Shown one piece after another: positions 25,011 to 38,337 of a stretch of DNA of 64,000 bases (position 1 is the stretch's first letter; the number at the start of each line of letters is the position of its first letter). Source of the stretch: Calonectria ilicicola. Its lineage: Eukaryota; Ascomycota; Sordariomycetes; Hypocreales; Nectriaceae. The stretch lies in assembly GCA_020809705.1 (NCBI GenBank), contig CP085827.1:4836001-4900000 (forward strand), in the 5' to 3' direction. The notes under the pieces were generated by a model. That model was not told where the DNA came from, ran no database searches, and saw only the letters and a program-made list of their open reading frames with translations. The translations under genes were made by a program, and so were the position numbers.

Positions 25011-25672
25011 CAGGATGACTGCGCCGAGGAGAGAACGCGACAGACAACTTCAAAGGCGTGCTTTGCGTTTGAAGGGTGTTGATATTGAAGGAGAGCTATC
25101 ACTTACCTCATCGCCTTGTTGTAGCATACTAAGCGGAGTTTAACGGTTTAGAAGTGCTTAGGCAAGCCTGATTTAGCTGGGACCGGAAAATAGTTTATAC
25201 ATTCCGTATAACTATTTAAATATAGCGCTATTAGATTTTAAAGCGAATTTTAAAGCTATAAATACTGTTTATTAGCAAAAAAAGCGCTAATAGTATTATA
25301 TAATTTTTCATTTTTTTTTAGAAAAAAAAAATCATGATTATAAGACCCACTTTGATCTTATAAGAGCTTTTGTAATTTTTTTTATAAACTAAGTTGGCGA
25401 ATCATTTTTTAAATGTTATTCTGCTTTTACTTAAACCAAATCATCTTTAAAAGACACCTGTATTTATTTATACATTCATTCTTACAAGTTGTCATATATT
25501 TACTTTTCATCTTTTAGAGTGATAAATTGAACATCATCCTTATTGATCATTATTCACAAGCACAATGGCTTTTCTGAGTTTGATATAGAAAAAACATCCT
25601 CACTATCAATACAATGACTGTACCCCCTTCTTATCTTTAAACACGCTAAAGGTCCGTTTAAAACTTCTAATC
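25011..25672. other. AT-rich island, RIP-like repeat relic
   Basis: From about 25140 to 25670 the sequence becomes very AT-rich compared with all neighbours, with runs such as tttaaagcgaattttaaagc and repeated agcgct cores (about 25225 and 25294). No coding frame remains. This is the usual look of a repeat that has suffered repeat-induced point mutation. It separates the WD40 gene start from the end of the acyl-CoA synthetase gene. The promoter of the WD40 gene must lie in or next to it. Confidence 0.55.
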
Positions 25673-27945
25673 TTACAGTTTGGTCTTGCTGGATTCGTTC
25701 TCAGCAAGCTCCTTATACATACGATCTATGTGCTCCCGGAACGCCTTAGCCGCCTGGGGTCGCTTAATCTTAAGCCTATTAATTATGTTAGAGTTATATT
25801 CTTTCCGAGTTAGATAAAAAAAGAGGATTAAAACGTACGTAGGTGTCATTAATCCGTTGTCAACGGTAAACGGCTCAAATTCGAGCTGTGCATTGCGCAC
25901 CTTCTCAAAGCTGTTAAACTTATGGTGGCGAGCAATGCCATCAAGGTGCTTAAGGAACTGTTCCTTGACCTTAGGGTGATTAGCTGCCTTTTTAACAGCA
26001 TCGAGGTCGGTTGGTGCCAAAGTTTCCTGGAGAATCTTGCTGGCAAAAGGTGCAAAGTGCTCCGCGTCAATACCAAAGACAGCTACGAGCGACGATTGCG
26101 TGCCGTCACCGTGGACAAAGGCGACGTTAATGAGGTTGGTGCTTCCCAAGTAAACATTCTCAATGCGCTCAGGAGAAATGTACTCGCCCTGTGCAAGCTT
26201 GAGGACGTTCTTCTTGCGGTCGATAATCTTAAAGCGACCCATCTTGTCAACTTCAGCGATATCACCACTGTGGAACCATCCATCAGCCTCAAGAGACTTC
26301 TTAGTCTCTTCCTCGTTCTTGTAGTACTCCTTGAAGATAGCGGGTCCGCGAATCAACAATTCACCACGAGGGTTAGGCTTGTCATTTACTGTGTAGTCAA
26401 ACTCAGGAACAGACTCAAGGCAGAGTTCCACGCAAGCCATGGGGCCACCAATGTTGCCCAGACTGAAATCTCCACGAGCCTGAATAGATCCCACAGCATA
26501 TGTCTCGGTCATACCGAAACCCTGGGCGAAGTGGTTGGAAAAGGCAGCTCGAAGGAATTCCTGGACATCTGGATCGAGCTGGGCACTTCCACTAACCATG
26601 CTGTGGGCACGTGTAAGACCGACGGCGGCCTTGACCTTGGGAGTCCAGATTCGGTCATACAAGAAGTGCGAGTTATAGGCCTTACCCGGGGCCGCCTTCA
26701 TGTTGGCCTTCTTGGTGGCGATGATATGTCTCGAGAGGGCACCTCGAGGACCATCTGCTTTGATAGTGGCCGTCTGAATAGCCGAGTTGAAGCGGTTGAA
26801 CAGGCGCGGGACGGAAATGAAGCCAGTAGGCTGAAGAATCTTCATATCATCAACCAGGCCTAGGATGTCACCACGGAAGTAACCAACAGCAGAACCCTCT
26901 GACAGGGCAATCTGGTCAACAAGGCGACCGTAGATGTGTGCTGCGGGCAGATACGACATGTGGACATCCTTGTGGCTCACTGTCTGGTTGGTTCGACCGG
27001 CTGAGATGGCGGCGACGGCGCTGCGCTGAGTAATGACTACGCCCTTGGGGGCACCAGTGGTACCTGAGGTGTAGTTGATGGTTGTGAGATCCTCGGGAAC
27101 AGGAGCGCGCACAGGTCGTCCTGATGTAGCACCAATTTCCTCAACCTCGGAGATTGAGTAAATCTGAATGCCATGCTGAGCAGCGATTTGGTTCAATACT
27201 GAAGCCTTGGTGTGCGCAGTTGGCTCGCCGCTGTTTAGAGAGTCGAGCGAGACGATAATCTTGAGGCTTGGCAGGCGAGGAGACAGTTTGAGAAGAGTTG
27301 GGATGTGGGGCAGCGAACAGGCGACGCATGTGAGCTCAGCGTGGTTGATGATGTATTCGGTAGCGTCGGGACCGAGGGTTTCGTAGAGGGAGACGGAGTA
27401 GAGCGATTGGGACGCGAGGCCGAGGTCTATGATGTTGACGGTGCATGTGAGCCTCTGGTGTGGTGGGTACCGGATTTTGGTGTGTGTGCACACTAGGATT
27501 GATGTAGCTACATACCTGCAATCTGCCATTCGGCACGGTTTTGGGACCAAAGACCGACGCCATACTTCTCGTGGGGGTGGTTGATGCGCTTGTGAATCTC
27601 AACAATACCAGCGCCGAAGTTCTTTCGTCGGGTATTGACTACAGAGTAGGACACCCACTCGTATTTGTCCTCCCATGTCTGGGTCGAGTTGTTCCAGTGG
27701 CGGGTACCAAGGCACCTGGCGTTGGGCCAGGTCTGGGCGCTGCGATCAAAGAGATCGTGGGTCGTCTGGATCTCGGGGTCGAACGTGGTCAGCAAGGGCT
27801 CGTCGCGCACTGCCCAGTGACGGTAGGCGGCAGTGCGATTGGGGCGCTCGGAGCCGGGGACGGGCAGGCCATAGGGGGAGCCAGCTGGAGGAAGGGTACA
27901 TAGCCTCTTGTAGTAAGCGGCAGTGTCTTCTCTGCTGGGGGCCAT
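25673..27945 (-). CDS. Peroxisomal-type fatty acyl-CoA synthetase (Faa2-like)
   Basis: Three exons (27945-27516, 27426-25839, 25775-25673) give 706 residues. The enzyme activates fatty acids to acyl-CoA with ATP, feeding beta-oxidation. AMP-binding motifs are intact: 'INYTSGTTGAPKGVV' (P-loop), 'SYLPAAHIYGR', 'HFAQGFGMTETYAVG', and 'GWFHSGDIAEVDKMGRFKII' with 'DRKKNVLKLAQGEYISPERI', the fatty acyl-CoA synthetase signature. The C-terminal domain ends 'RPQAAKAFREHIDRMYKELA' and the last three residues are Thr-Lys-Leu, a non-canonical but SKL-like peroxisomal signal. The N-terminus ('YYKRLCTLPPAGSPYGLPVP') matches the fungal Faa2 group rather than plasma-membrane Faa1/4. Peroxisomal location is inference. 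Confidence 0.9.
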
Positions 27946-30900
27946 GATGAATTGCTTTGTCGACGACGTATATGCTGCAACGGGACTGTGGAAAACGGGC
28001 GGAGACGTCGACGGGTGCTCGATGGTCGGACCGGACGCGGTTCAGGGTCAACGAAGACAAACAACACGGACGGAGCCAGGCGCGAACAGGAGCGTCACGG
28101 TGCTTAAATAGATCGGCGGCGAGTCACACCCTGTCACTCTGTTGGGGATGAGGATGAGGATGAGGGTGAGTGAGGAGGAGAAGTTGGGACGGGCGCGGGA
28201 TGAAGTGACGACAACATGCAAGACAGAAAACCTGGCGCGATTGAATAGGTTTTGACTTTAGCTCATGGCTGGTATGGCGGCGCATGGGACGGAGAGGAAA
28301 TCGAAGCCAGGAGGACCGAGGCGGCCCCGTGCCTCGGTAGCCCCAGCTTTCCTGGTGTCAGTAGCGTCACTGCCACAGGCCTGGAGAGCGCTGCATGGGG
28401 AGCCTACAAGGCGGGTCGACAGCGGATTGGTCGCATCTTGTTCGGAGGGGCCCCGTTTGGGGGGCCCTAAGCCGAGGCCGCGATGCTGGAGTTTGGGGTT
28501 TGATGTTGATCTTGAAGGACTACTTTACTACACTGGGGAGCTGGACCGAGCAGACCCACGGCCACCGAGCTGAACCTGACCGGCGTCTGGTTATCGAGCC
28601 ATTGTCGTGCGCCGTCGTGTCCGGTGTTGCGTGAGTGCCCGACGGAGGGACTGAATGCCCGGGAGCCGAGCAAAGCCAAGCCAAGCAAAAGCAAACAGTC
28701 GCTAGATGGCAACGCGCGCATCTGGGGACCTCGTGAATCCAACATGCTGTGCTGCAAGCCAAGGGGGTCCGAGGAGATGGGGTGCGGGGTCGCTCCCCTG
28801 TTGCCCCAGGCCTCTTGATCTCGGTTCATCCGGTGGACAACAGCCGGTGGAGAGCGGAGTGATTGGGCTGGGCTTCTGTGATATCACTGCCATGTCTCCA
28901 AACGTGACTTTCGTCAATAAGATGGCTTCCGCAGCCGTGTAAGCAAAAAATGTCCTAGGGCAACCCACATGGGAATCGCAAGGTCGTCTTTCACCCTGAT
29001 CACCGGGTCGCAGTACGCTCGATTCCAGCCTAGGCCCTGCTGTGGGAGGGCACTAATGCCTGCAGCCCGCCGAGGTGGGGATGGGGGAGCTTTCTAGCCT
29101 GCAGTGAGCCCTCCAATCCCATTGAGCGGGAATTGCATTTAAGAATCTGACCAACCCTCACTCGCCTCCATTACTGGGCTTCCCCCAAATTCTTCCTAGT
29201 GGCGAATCTTGGGGGGGCTTTTACCCCGGAACCGCGTCGGTTGCATGTGAAAATGGTTGCTGCTCACGAGTTCAAGGTTTTCCTGACTGCCTACTTTGGA
29301 AGTTCCCGTTCTGGCTGCAGTTTTTTTTGGGTCCGTTTGTGTTGTATTCGCCCATCACGGTGTTTAATTGTGTTGTTGCAGTCATTTAGAGTATTTCTTT
29401 TGTAGCCTTTTTTTTTCTTACACCCACCAAGACTTCATCACAAACAATGTGCTAGGAATCCTATATTACGAACGGTGATGGTGGTGATGACGACGGTGAG
29501 AATTGTGATGAGGTGATGCGGCGGTAATGACGATGCTTGATGGAGATTCACGTGCAAGATTCCATACGCTCCTGTTTTGTGTACGTTTGATCGCCCCCCC
29601 AGTTTGGATCCCTAGTCAATCGCCATGGCTCTTTGGGACGATCTAGATATGAAATAACCCCCTTCGCTTCAACATTCCTTGCGTCTCAATCGATCCAGCC
29701 TTGGCCTTTTCACTTTTCTATGTATAGACCCGACCTCCTTGATCGCCCAGATTGCCGACCATCCGTCGCTTTTCAGACTTTCATGCTTTTCCCCCCTCAC
29801 CGCGGATGACTTGCATCATCCCCGTTGCAGTGGTGAGTACTGTGCACACCTCAGCAAGCCGTTTATGCACAATGGAATGATCAGTCAGGACGGGACGCAT
29901 GGCTTCGAATATTGTCGCAACCCAGCTCGTTCCCTGACTCTGCTCGTTCCCTTATTTTTATGCACAGCGCTTTGATCAATTCAGTTCATTCAAGTCTAAA
30001 GGAAAAAAAGAGGACTAGTGGATTTATTGGCCAATCTCAACTACTTGAATTGGAATTCTCAACTTCTCCAATAAGAAAGCTGGTCTTGTTGGATCCGACA
30101 TTGAAGAATCGAATTGACCGTAGCGCTGTCTGTGCAACATTTGGAATTTCTTCTTTTGCCTGGGTTGTCCCCAGTTCAGGTTTGACTTGCGAGCAGTGAG
30201 CTATGTGATACCAGCCTGTCAAAACGCGAATTGTTTATATCCTATACCCAAACAAGGATTTGGGAGGATGGAATGTCAGTGCCAACAAATCATGCACAAT
30301 GTTGACTCTCAGTACGTGCGTGCACTGGTTGGCCGACACAGCCCCCAATGCGCACATCAGACTACTAGTTCATCTCATATCTATGTATTGCAGGAGGTCA
30401 GTGAGCCAAGAGGATGGCTCTTGCAGCTGACAGCGAGTCAGGGCGAACCTGAACCAACAGCAGCTACAGTGTGTTTGCTCTACAGGGGCGAGTCGTCCGC
30501 CCCTACACATCTCCCACTAATCGGGATCGTCGAGCTGAACGTTTCTCAAGGTCGGCAGATGACCACAGATTGCCTGTCTTATGCTCGGTGCAATCCCCCC
30601 ATGTCGGCCGCAGGCTCGCGTGTAGATCATCACGACAATCATGCCCCAAGGTGGTTCAGCCTCTGAAGCTCGACGCGGATCCCTCTGAAGCCCAAAGTCC
30701 TAGCCCAGCACATCAAAAGGAAGTTGGCTGAGGGGTGGCGCTTTGTTCTTCCGCTGTCGCTCGCTTATAAACAAATGCCAAATCAAATGCTGCCCACAGA
30801 CGTAGACGGCATGTGGTACATTATTGGCTGCGGTTCCTGTGTTGGTGAGTGCCAGTCCCAATCAAAAGCTCCACAGCGCTGTTTCGAGCGCATTCCGATG

Positions 30901-32246
30901 CAGTCCTGCGCAAGTCCCCATCAATCTCGCGGAGCTCGACTTCACACACTGCAGAGGCTGCACGGATGGCACCCCCAAATGGGATCAACAGCCCTTGAGG
31001 GCGATCCCACAGCGCATCCCTGAGGGAAACAGAGGCCTAACTGGCCAGCGGGCGGAGGTCACAGCGGCGTGTCGGATGCCATCCAGCTCAGCAGACAGCG
31101 AGTGGGCTGGGATGACCTCGTAACAGACAGCCGGGATATTCGGGGCGGGCAACTAAAACAAAACGCTCGCTCTGCCGCCGCCTGTTGCTGACCGTCACAG
31201 ACAGTTGCGATCTCTTACAGCTCACCAAAGGTGACCTGACCTGAGGAAATTCATTCCTGATGCGATGCGACTGGTCATGACCGCATGTTCGGCACTGATG
31301 CGGCTCGTGGGTGCGGCTGCGCAGCGGCTTAGGGCATCTCATTTTCATGGTTAATTGGCCGGGCTCTTTGTCGCGCCGTGGCCCTGGCGCCCATCGCTGG
31401 TGCACATCGTCATATCGTTGTCACGGTCCCATTTTCCGCCTCATATGATGGCTATGGTGCTCCGTTTTGGATGGCACTGTACTTCGCATCATCGTATGGT
31501 TTGGATGGTCTCCGATTCTCTCATGCAGTGAAAACTCAGCATCGCGAGGACCCATGACATGCCTTTTTCCTTTTTAAAAAAAAGGGCCCGCGTAAATGCC
31601 CGTCTGCAGGATGGGTCCCCAATAAAGCCCACAAACGGGCCGCGCATTGACGACGAGGTCCGCCCCTGGAACAAGGCCGTTTCACCTTGAGGCGATGGTC
31701 TCAGGCGGGCCTCAAGCACTCAAGACACGACACGCCGGCGCTCGTCAGAATAATACTCTGCAAATTGGCCTGGCTACGCTCTCAATGGGAAAAAAAATAT
31801 CGCTATCCCCTGTCCCTGCCCTGGTTCCCAATGCCTATGATCGACGTTCCTGTGTTCCTAAAAACGGCATCATTTAGACTGGAATAGTCCTCGTTGCGGA
31901 TTTTCCTTCTTATCACACACGTTCTGTTTCCTCCCTTCAACGCATAAGACGCAATCCCCACATTGCCCGGTAATTGTCTTTGCCTGCCCGCCCTTGGACT
32001 TTTTCGTTATATAGATTCCCACGCTTCCGTGTCTTCCAGGGAGCTCCTCTTTTCCTCGACCGAACGCCCAATCGACGCTTTTTTAGTGGTGCCACTCGTT
32101 ATCTCTTTTGTTTTGAGCTCGTTCGTCGCTTCGCCCATCGCCCGTCTCGCCCGTGTGGTTTGATTTTCATTTTCCGACTCGACGATACCCTCCCCTTTTT
32201 TTGTTCTTTCCAAACGACATCTGTTTTTTTGTACCGTCTGCCCATC
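27946..32246. other. 4.3 kb divergent intergenic region
   Basis: This lies between the minus-strand acyl-CoA synthetase and the plus-strand MARVEL gene, so it contains two promoters. It is the longest gene-free stretch of the window. There are GGATGA-type repeats near 28145-28165 and a GATG/GGTGAT-rich segment at 29475-29520. The leader before 32247 is CT/T-rich. The open frames have no domain features, conserved splice sites or mutual consistency. A long non-coding RNA or a fast-evolving small gene cannot be excluded. Confidence 0.45.
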
Positions 32247-32844
32247 ATGGCTCGCATGGCTCGCATGGCTGTTTCGGTTCTTCGCGGGCTACAGGTCGCC
32301 CTGGCCATTACTAGCATTGGGTTGAGTGCATATGGTGAGTGGTCGCTGGCGGCAGCCTTCCAAGCCTCGCCCGCCCCTTGGCGATTGTGGCGGCACCGCT
32401 TGGGAGCTGCTGTTGATGGCATTTTTTGGTCATGCTAACGCTGGGGATTGTATAGTTATTCATTGGTTCATGATGGCTAGCCGAACATCATCGCCCGCGC
32501 CTTTCAACTTCATCATATTCACCAACGTCTTCTCCCTTTTCTCCGTCGCATTTATCGAACTGGTGCCTCGCTTCGCACCACGCATCTCGCATCCCTATGC
32601 CTCCATCGCCATGGAGATGCTCAACACCGCCTTCTATTTTGGCGGCTTTATCGCCCTCGCCGTTTTCATCGGAGGACTGAAGTTCTGCCGCGGGACCGTC
32701 TGCAGCTGCGGTCGCGCGGATGCCGTCCTTGCGGCAGCTCAGTTCACTGCGTGGATCGCCACGGCCATCCTCAGCGCCATTGACATGTTCATGAAGGGCG
32801 CCCGAGCGTCCAAGAACGCCAACAGCGAAATGCGACAAGCATAA
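32247..32844 (+). CDS. MARVEL-like four-helix membrane protein
   Basis: Two exons (32247-32334, 32456-32844) join at phase 1 to a 158-residue protein. The 121-nt intron ends with a GCTAAC branch point and TATAG. Four hydrophobic segments are visible: 'VLRGLQVALAITSIGLSAY' in exon 1, 'FNFIIFTNVFSLFSVAFIEL', 'MLNTAFYFGGFIALAVFIGG' and 'FTAWIATAILSAIDMF'. The loop before helix 4 has 'KFCRGTVCSCGRADAVLAAA', with three Cys. This is the layout of fungal MARVEL-domain proteins, which include Nce102-type eisosome and membrane-compartment proteins at the plasma membrane. The start is repeated (MARMARMA), so initiation could be at the first, fourth or seventh codon; I use the first. The specific role is unknown. 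Confidence 0.75.
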
Positions 32845-32950
32845 AATTAAGACGAAAAAAATTTATGTCGGATGAAGTGCAAAGACCAACCAATATACTT
32901 TACATAACGAGACGGTTTTCGGTTTTCGGGGGATTCATGGGCCACGAGCT

Positions 32951-32972
32951 GGTCGGTCGGTCGGTCGGTCGG
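32951..32972. repeat. (GGTC)5 tandem repeat
   Basis: Five perfect GGTC units followed by GG in the 3' flank of the MARVEL gene. It is a simple tetranucleotide repeat. Confidence 0.85.
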
Positions 32973-34223
32973 CGGTTTGTCCAGGTCAGGACAGGACGGT
33001 ATTAAGAGATGGGAAAGGGTTTTTAACAATGGCGTTCTGGAGGTTGATAGCGGAAATCAAGCCTCGTCTAGACGATGAAGGCTTTCACTTTGCCAACCCG
33101 GTGCTTCTGGATTTGGATCACGTATATCATTATTACATTATTATTATTCTGGGACTTTGGCGTTTTTTCCTACGGGGGAGGCTAGCCATTGGAGCTTGGT
33201 TGATCACTGGGGCAATATAGATCATTGGATAATAAAGAAATCATTGAGATTTACCAACCTGTCGCAGCAGCTTTATCGTGACGACTGGCCCGCTTGTCAA
33301 ATTGCACATTCATGATTGAACACTGGATGTCACCAGGGATTCGCGTGTGTATGAATGCATGCGCCAGGGATAGCAATATTAGCTTCATCCCGACATGTGT
33401 CTTCCTGCAAGCCAGGTGCTGGGCGTGGCCCCGGTCATCGTTCACCCACCTGGTCGCCCTCACCCAAGCTCACAGGGTCTCTATTTTTCAAGGATTCTTT
33501 CCCATAGGTTCAACACCGCTGACCGATGCCAAGTATGTGAGCTTCCCCAGATAAGCTAGCTGGTTGGGGGCTAATTGCATCATTCCGCCGACTCATTGGG
33601 CAATGCTCTCGAGCAACCAGCGCCAGGTGCTCTAGCTTGACAATGACGCCTCTCCCGTATGTTCTTCCACCTTTCCTCCCCTGGCGCGACCTGAAAATGG
33701 CGGGCCAAGGTGGTTTGGTTCGCTGGTAATTTCCAGTTCCTACATGGAGTAGCCATTGCAACCCACGTATGCACACTGTTTCACCTCAGACACATCTTTT
33801 GCCCCTCCTCCCTCATCGGACACCCCTCTTGCTCACCGACATGTAGGCATAAATACGAAAAGGTGAATTTGCGATGCTTCAAATTTTAGCTCACAAAGCA
33901 CTATAAGGCAATGTAAAATTAATGAGTAACGCGCTCAGCCCTGTGGGCACGAGACCAATGAGAACGCGGCTAGGACAGGGGGACAAAGAGTATTTCATAA
34001 CGACATCAAACCACACACTGGGAAAACACATCATGCGGCCAAGCACCCCCTCCTTCAAGCTGTCCCTCCCCCCCTTCACCGTAGAAGGAAAAAAAAGGCA
34101 TATTGAAAGAGAAGTAGTGTAGTGGATAGCGGTTTAAAAAAGTTGATTTAGAAAACGCTATTTTGAGGAAAGTAGTTCGTAATATGTCTAATGTTAATAT
34201 TACCTGCTTTTGTCACATCTGAC

Positions 34224-34233
34224 ATGGCTCCAT
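34224..34233. promoter_or_regulatory. Possible CYS3-type sulfur-control site (one mismatch)
   Basis: ATGGCTCCAT differs at one position from ATGRYRYCAT, the site known for the sulfur bZIP regulator CYS3/MetR. It lies about 610 bp upstream of a sulfur-assimilation gene, where such a regulator would be expected. A near match of this length can arise by chance. Confidence 0.25.
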
Positions 34234-34715
34234 GGCTGAAATTTTGATCCCGCTGTGCCACGCCTTCTTCTCAGCTGCTCGTCCCGACAGCCGGCGAGGC
34301 ATTTATCATTGGCGGAGAGGGGGGTCACATCACGGCTCGGGGCGTTGACCGGACCATCAAGGCCATGACATGGAGGCATGACAGAAACACCATCAAGCCA
34401 TTTCTCGACGACAGCGAATGAGGCGAGCTGGGGGTATGGTAGAGGGGACGTGGTCAACGATTGCGTGCTTGCGCGGGATTCCCCACAGGCTTGCCTAGTT
34501 TGGCATAGGATTGGCCTTGCTCGTGGGGCCCCAGCGACAGGACGGGCAAGACATACAGGTCGCAGCCACGAGACGCGGAAAGACAGGCAGCTTGGTGCGT
34601 GTGCGTGCTTGAGCTGCAATATGGGGGCAGACGGGAAGAGGAGGGGAGAGGGGGACAGGGCAGGACGGGACAAGGACGAGACAAGGACAGCGCAGGACAG
34701 ACAGGAAAAAAAAAG

Positions 34716-34722
34716 TATAAAA
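34716..34722 (+). promoter_or_regulatory. TATA box of the sulfhydrylase gene
   Basis: TATAAAA directly after an A-rich tract, 120 bp upstream of the ATG at 34842. The spacing fits a core promoter with a leader of roughly 80-90 nt. Confidence 0.5.
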
Positions 34723-34812
34723 GGCAATTGGTGCGATCTGCTGGCTGCAATGGCAGCTCGATTCTCTCTCCCCTTCATCCAGCCCGTCTTACTTTCTGCC
34801 CCTCCTTGTTAA

Positions 34813-36619
<1,807 letters not shown>

Positions 36620-37013
36620 CGAGGAAAAGGAAGCCGACGTCGGCAGGATGGACACTGTATTTTTTGGATGAATAAATACCCAACACGGGAAAGAGAATTC
36701 TCGTAGAATATAAAGCGATATTGATTAGAATCTGCGTCTTGAGATTGTGATACTCCGACACGTGAATGATAATAAAGCTGGAGTCGCATCTGCATGTGAA
36801 GACGGAACGGCCCCGCCGTTGTGGGGGATTAGATGAGGCTGAGGAGGGCTTCAGCCACACCCGTCAAAGTGCCCATGATTGGCCCACTTGTACTGATCAA
36901 AGTATCCACTTGCCGCATGTCGCAACCTCGCCTCAAGCCGGTCTTCCATCATCGCCATTCACCTCCTCGTCTCTCCGCTGTCGGACGTCATTTCTACCGT
37001 GAACTCTGGAACC
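36620..37013. other. Intergenic
   Basis: This is the 3' flank of the sulfhydrylase gene followed by the short promoter of the EMC7 gene on the same strand. No other element was recognised. Confidence 0.5.
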
Positions 37014-37902
37014 ATGCGCACCGCTGCTCGAGCAGATGCCCTTCTGGGCCTCCTGGCTCTCTTGGTTCTTCCTGCCGTTGCCTCCGCCGCCTCCTTGACG
37101 CTCTACCTCCCCTCGAAGCCGAACCCATTCTCCCTCCCGCCCAACACCCATGCCACCCTCAGCGCGCTGGGATCGCACTTCTCCGCACCGCTCTCTGCGG
37201 CGAACACATTTGTTTTTCACAACGTGACGGCCGGGTCCTACCTCGTCGATGTGCACTGCACGACAGACGCGTACTCGCCCCTGCGTGTGGACATTGGCCT
37301 CAACGACAGGGTCCCTGTGCAAGCGTGGGAGACATATCGTGGCAATGACTGGGGCAATAAGGGCGAGGTTGTCCCCGTGAGAGAGGGAAGTGGTGGCACT
37401 GGAATTGAGGTTCGAGCGCTTGGAGGAAAGAACTATTTCGTTGAGAGGCCTGCATGTGAGTATTGAATGCTGCGGTTATCTTGGAAGTTTGCATTGCCAT
37501 TCTTGATGCGAAACTCTCAAGAACCATTTGCTTTGGTGCCAGGGCGGGTAGTCTAACAAGTCCACAGTCTCTGTCTTCTCCATTCTCAAGAACCCCATGA
37601 TTCTCATGGGTCTCGTTAGTATGGGTCTCTTCTTCGGCATGCCCTACCTCATGGAAAACAGTACGTCTCCTGCACGCTCACCGTCTGGCCTGAAAAAGGG
37701 AAACTAACCGTCACTAGTGGACCCCGAGTTGCGCGCCGAGTTCGAAGCCCACCAAAAGCAGAGCCCCATGAACGCTGTCATGAGCGGTCAGGCCACCGAA
37801 AACCCGCTTGGAGGCTTCGACATGGCCGCCTACTTGGCTGGATCTGGCAAGAAGGAAGGCGGGAACGGCGGCTCCGGAAAGGCGCAGGGCGCGAAGAGAT
37901 AA
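37014..37902 (+). CDS. emc7: ER membrane complex subunit 7
   Basis: Three exons (37014-37455, 37568-37660, 37718-37902) join to 239 residues. EMC7 is the lumenal beta-sandwich subunit of the ER membrane complex, an insertase for tail-anchored and multi-pass proteins. The sequence starts with a signal peptide (ADALLGLLALLVLPAVASAA). A beta-rich lumenal domain follows with 'NTFVFHNVTAGSYLVDVHCT' and 'YSPLRVDI', the usual EMC7 heart. After the first splice the single transmembrane helix 'ILKNPMILMGLVSMGLFFGM' leads into 'PYLMENMDPELRAEFEAHQK', the family's most conserved stretch. The tail is cytosolic and Gly/Lys-rich, ending GAKR. The start is the ATG preceding the signal peptide. Confidence 0.9.
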
Positions 37903-38337
37903 TGCGACAATGGTTTGGAAAAGTAATGTGGCGCTCAGTTTGTATAGACTGAAATGTACATTTGCGCATTTTCTGTACGCTCTGGTATACATGATTATAG
38001 AAATGATGGGAGGCAGAATAATTGGCCACGATAAACTACTCATGTGAAATATAATTAAATGTGCCTTGTGCCCTTGAACGGACGCAAGAAACGAATCATC
38101 ATTGATTATGGATTTTTTGGCGCAGTCATTGCTTAAATTTTGCTGTGTCCCAAGCACTTGTGAACCTTCATTGCACCAACTTCCAAACCATCCGTTGAAT
38201 TCCCTCGAATGCGTTAACTCATCGGCCGTGAAACATGAAACTAATAATCCTAAAAACCTTGCCACCCTTCCCAAATATATACGCTAATGAATCAGGACAT
38301 TCTACTACTTGCAGACTCAAATAATGTGGGTGATGAC
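37903..38337. other. Convergent intergenic region
   Basis: AT-rich region between the stops of emc7 (plus) and the WW-domain gene (minus), presumably holding both polyadenylation regions. Nothing else was recognised. Confidence 0.5.

Noticed and set aside
25922..26863. 313-residue plus-strand frame inside the acyl-CoA synthetase
   Set aside because: Antisense shadow; the minus-strand frame has intact AMP-binding motifs.
33029..33220. Short plus-strand frame with a hydrophobic middle
   Set aside because: Lies in the MARVEL gene's 3' flank; AT-run-derived Tyr/Ile content, not convincing.
34200..34778. 192-residue minus-strand frame upstream of the sulfhydrylase gene
   Set aside because: Ser/Pro/Leu-rich translation of the CT-rich promoter strand; overlaps the TATA box region.
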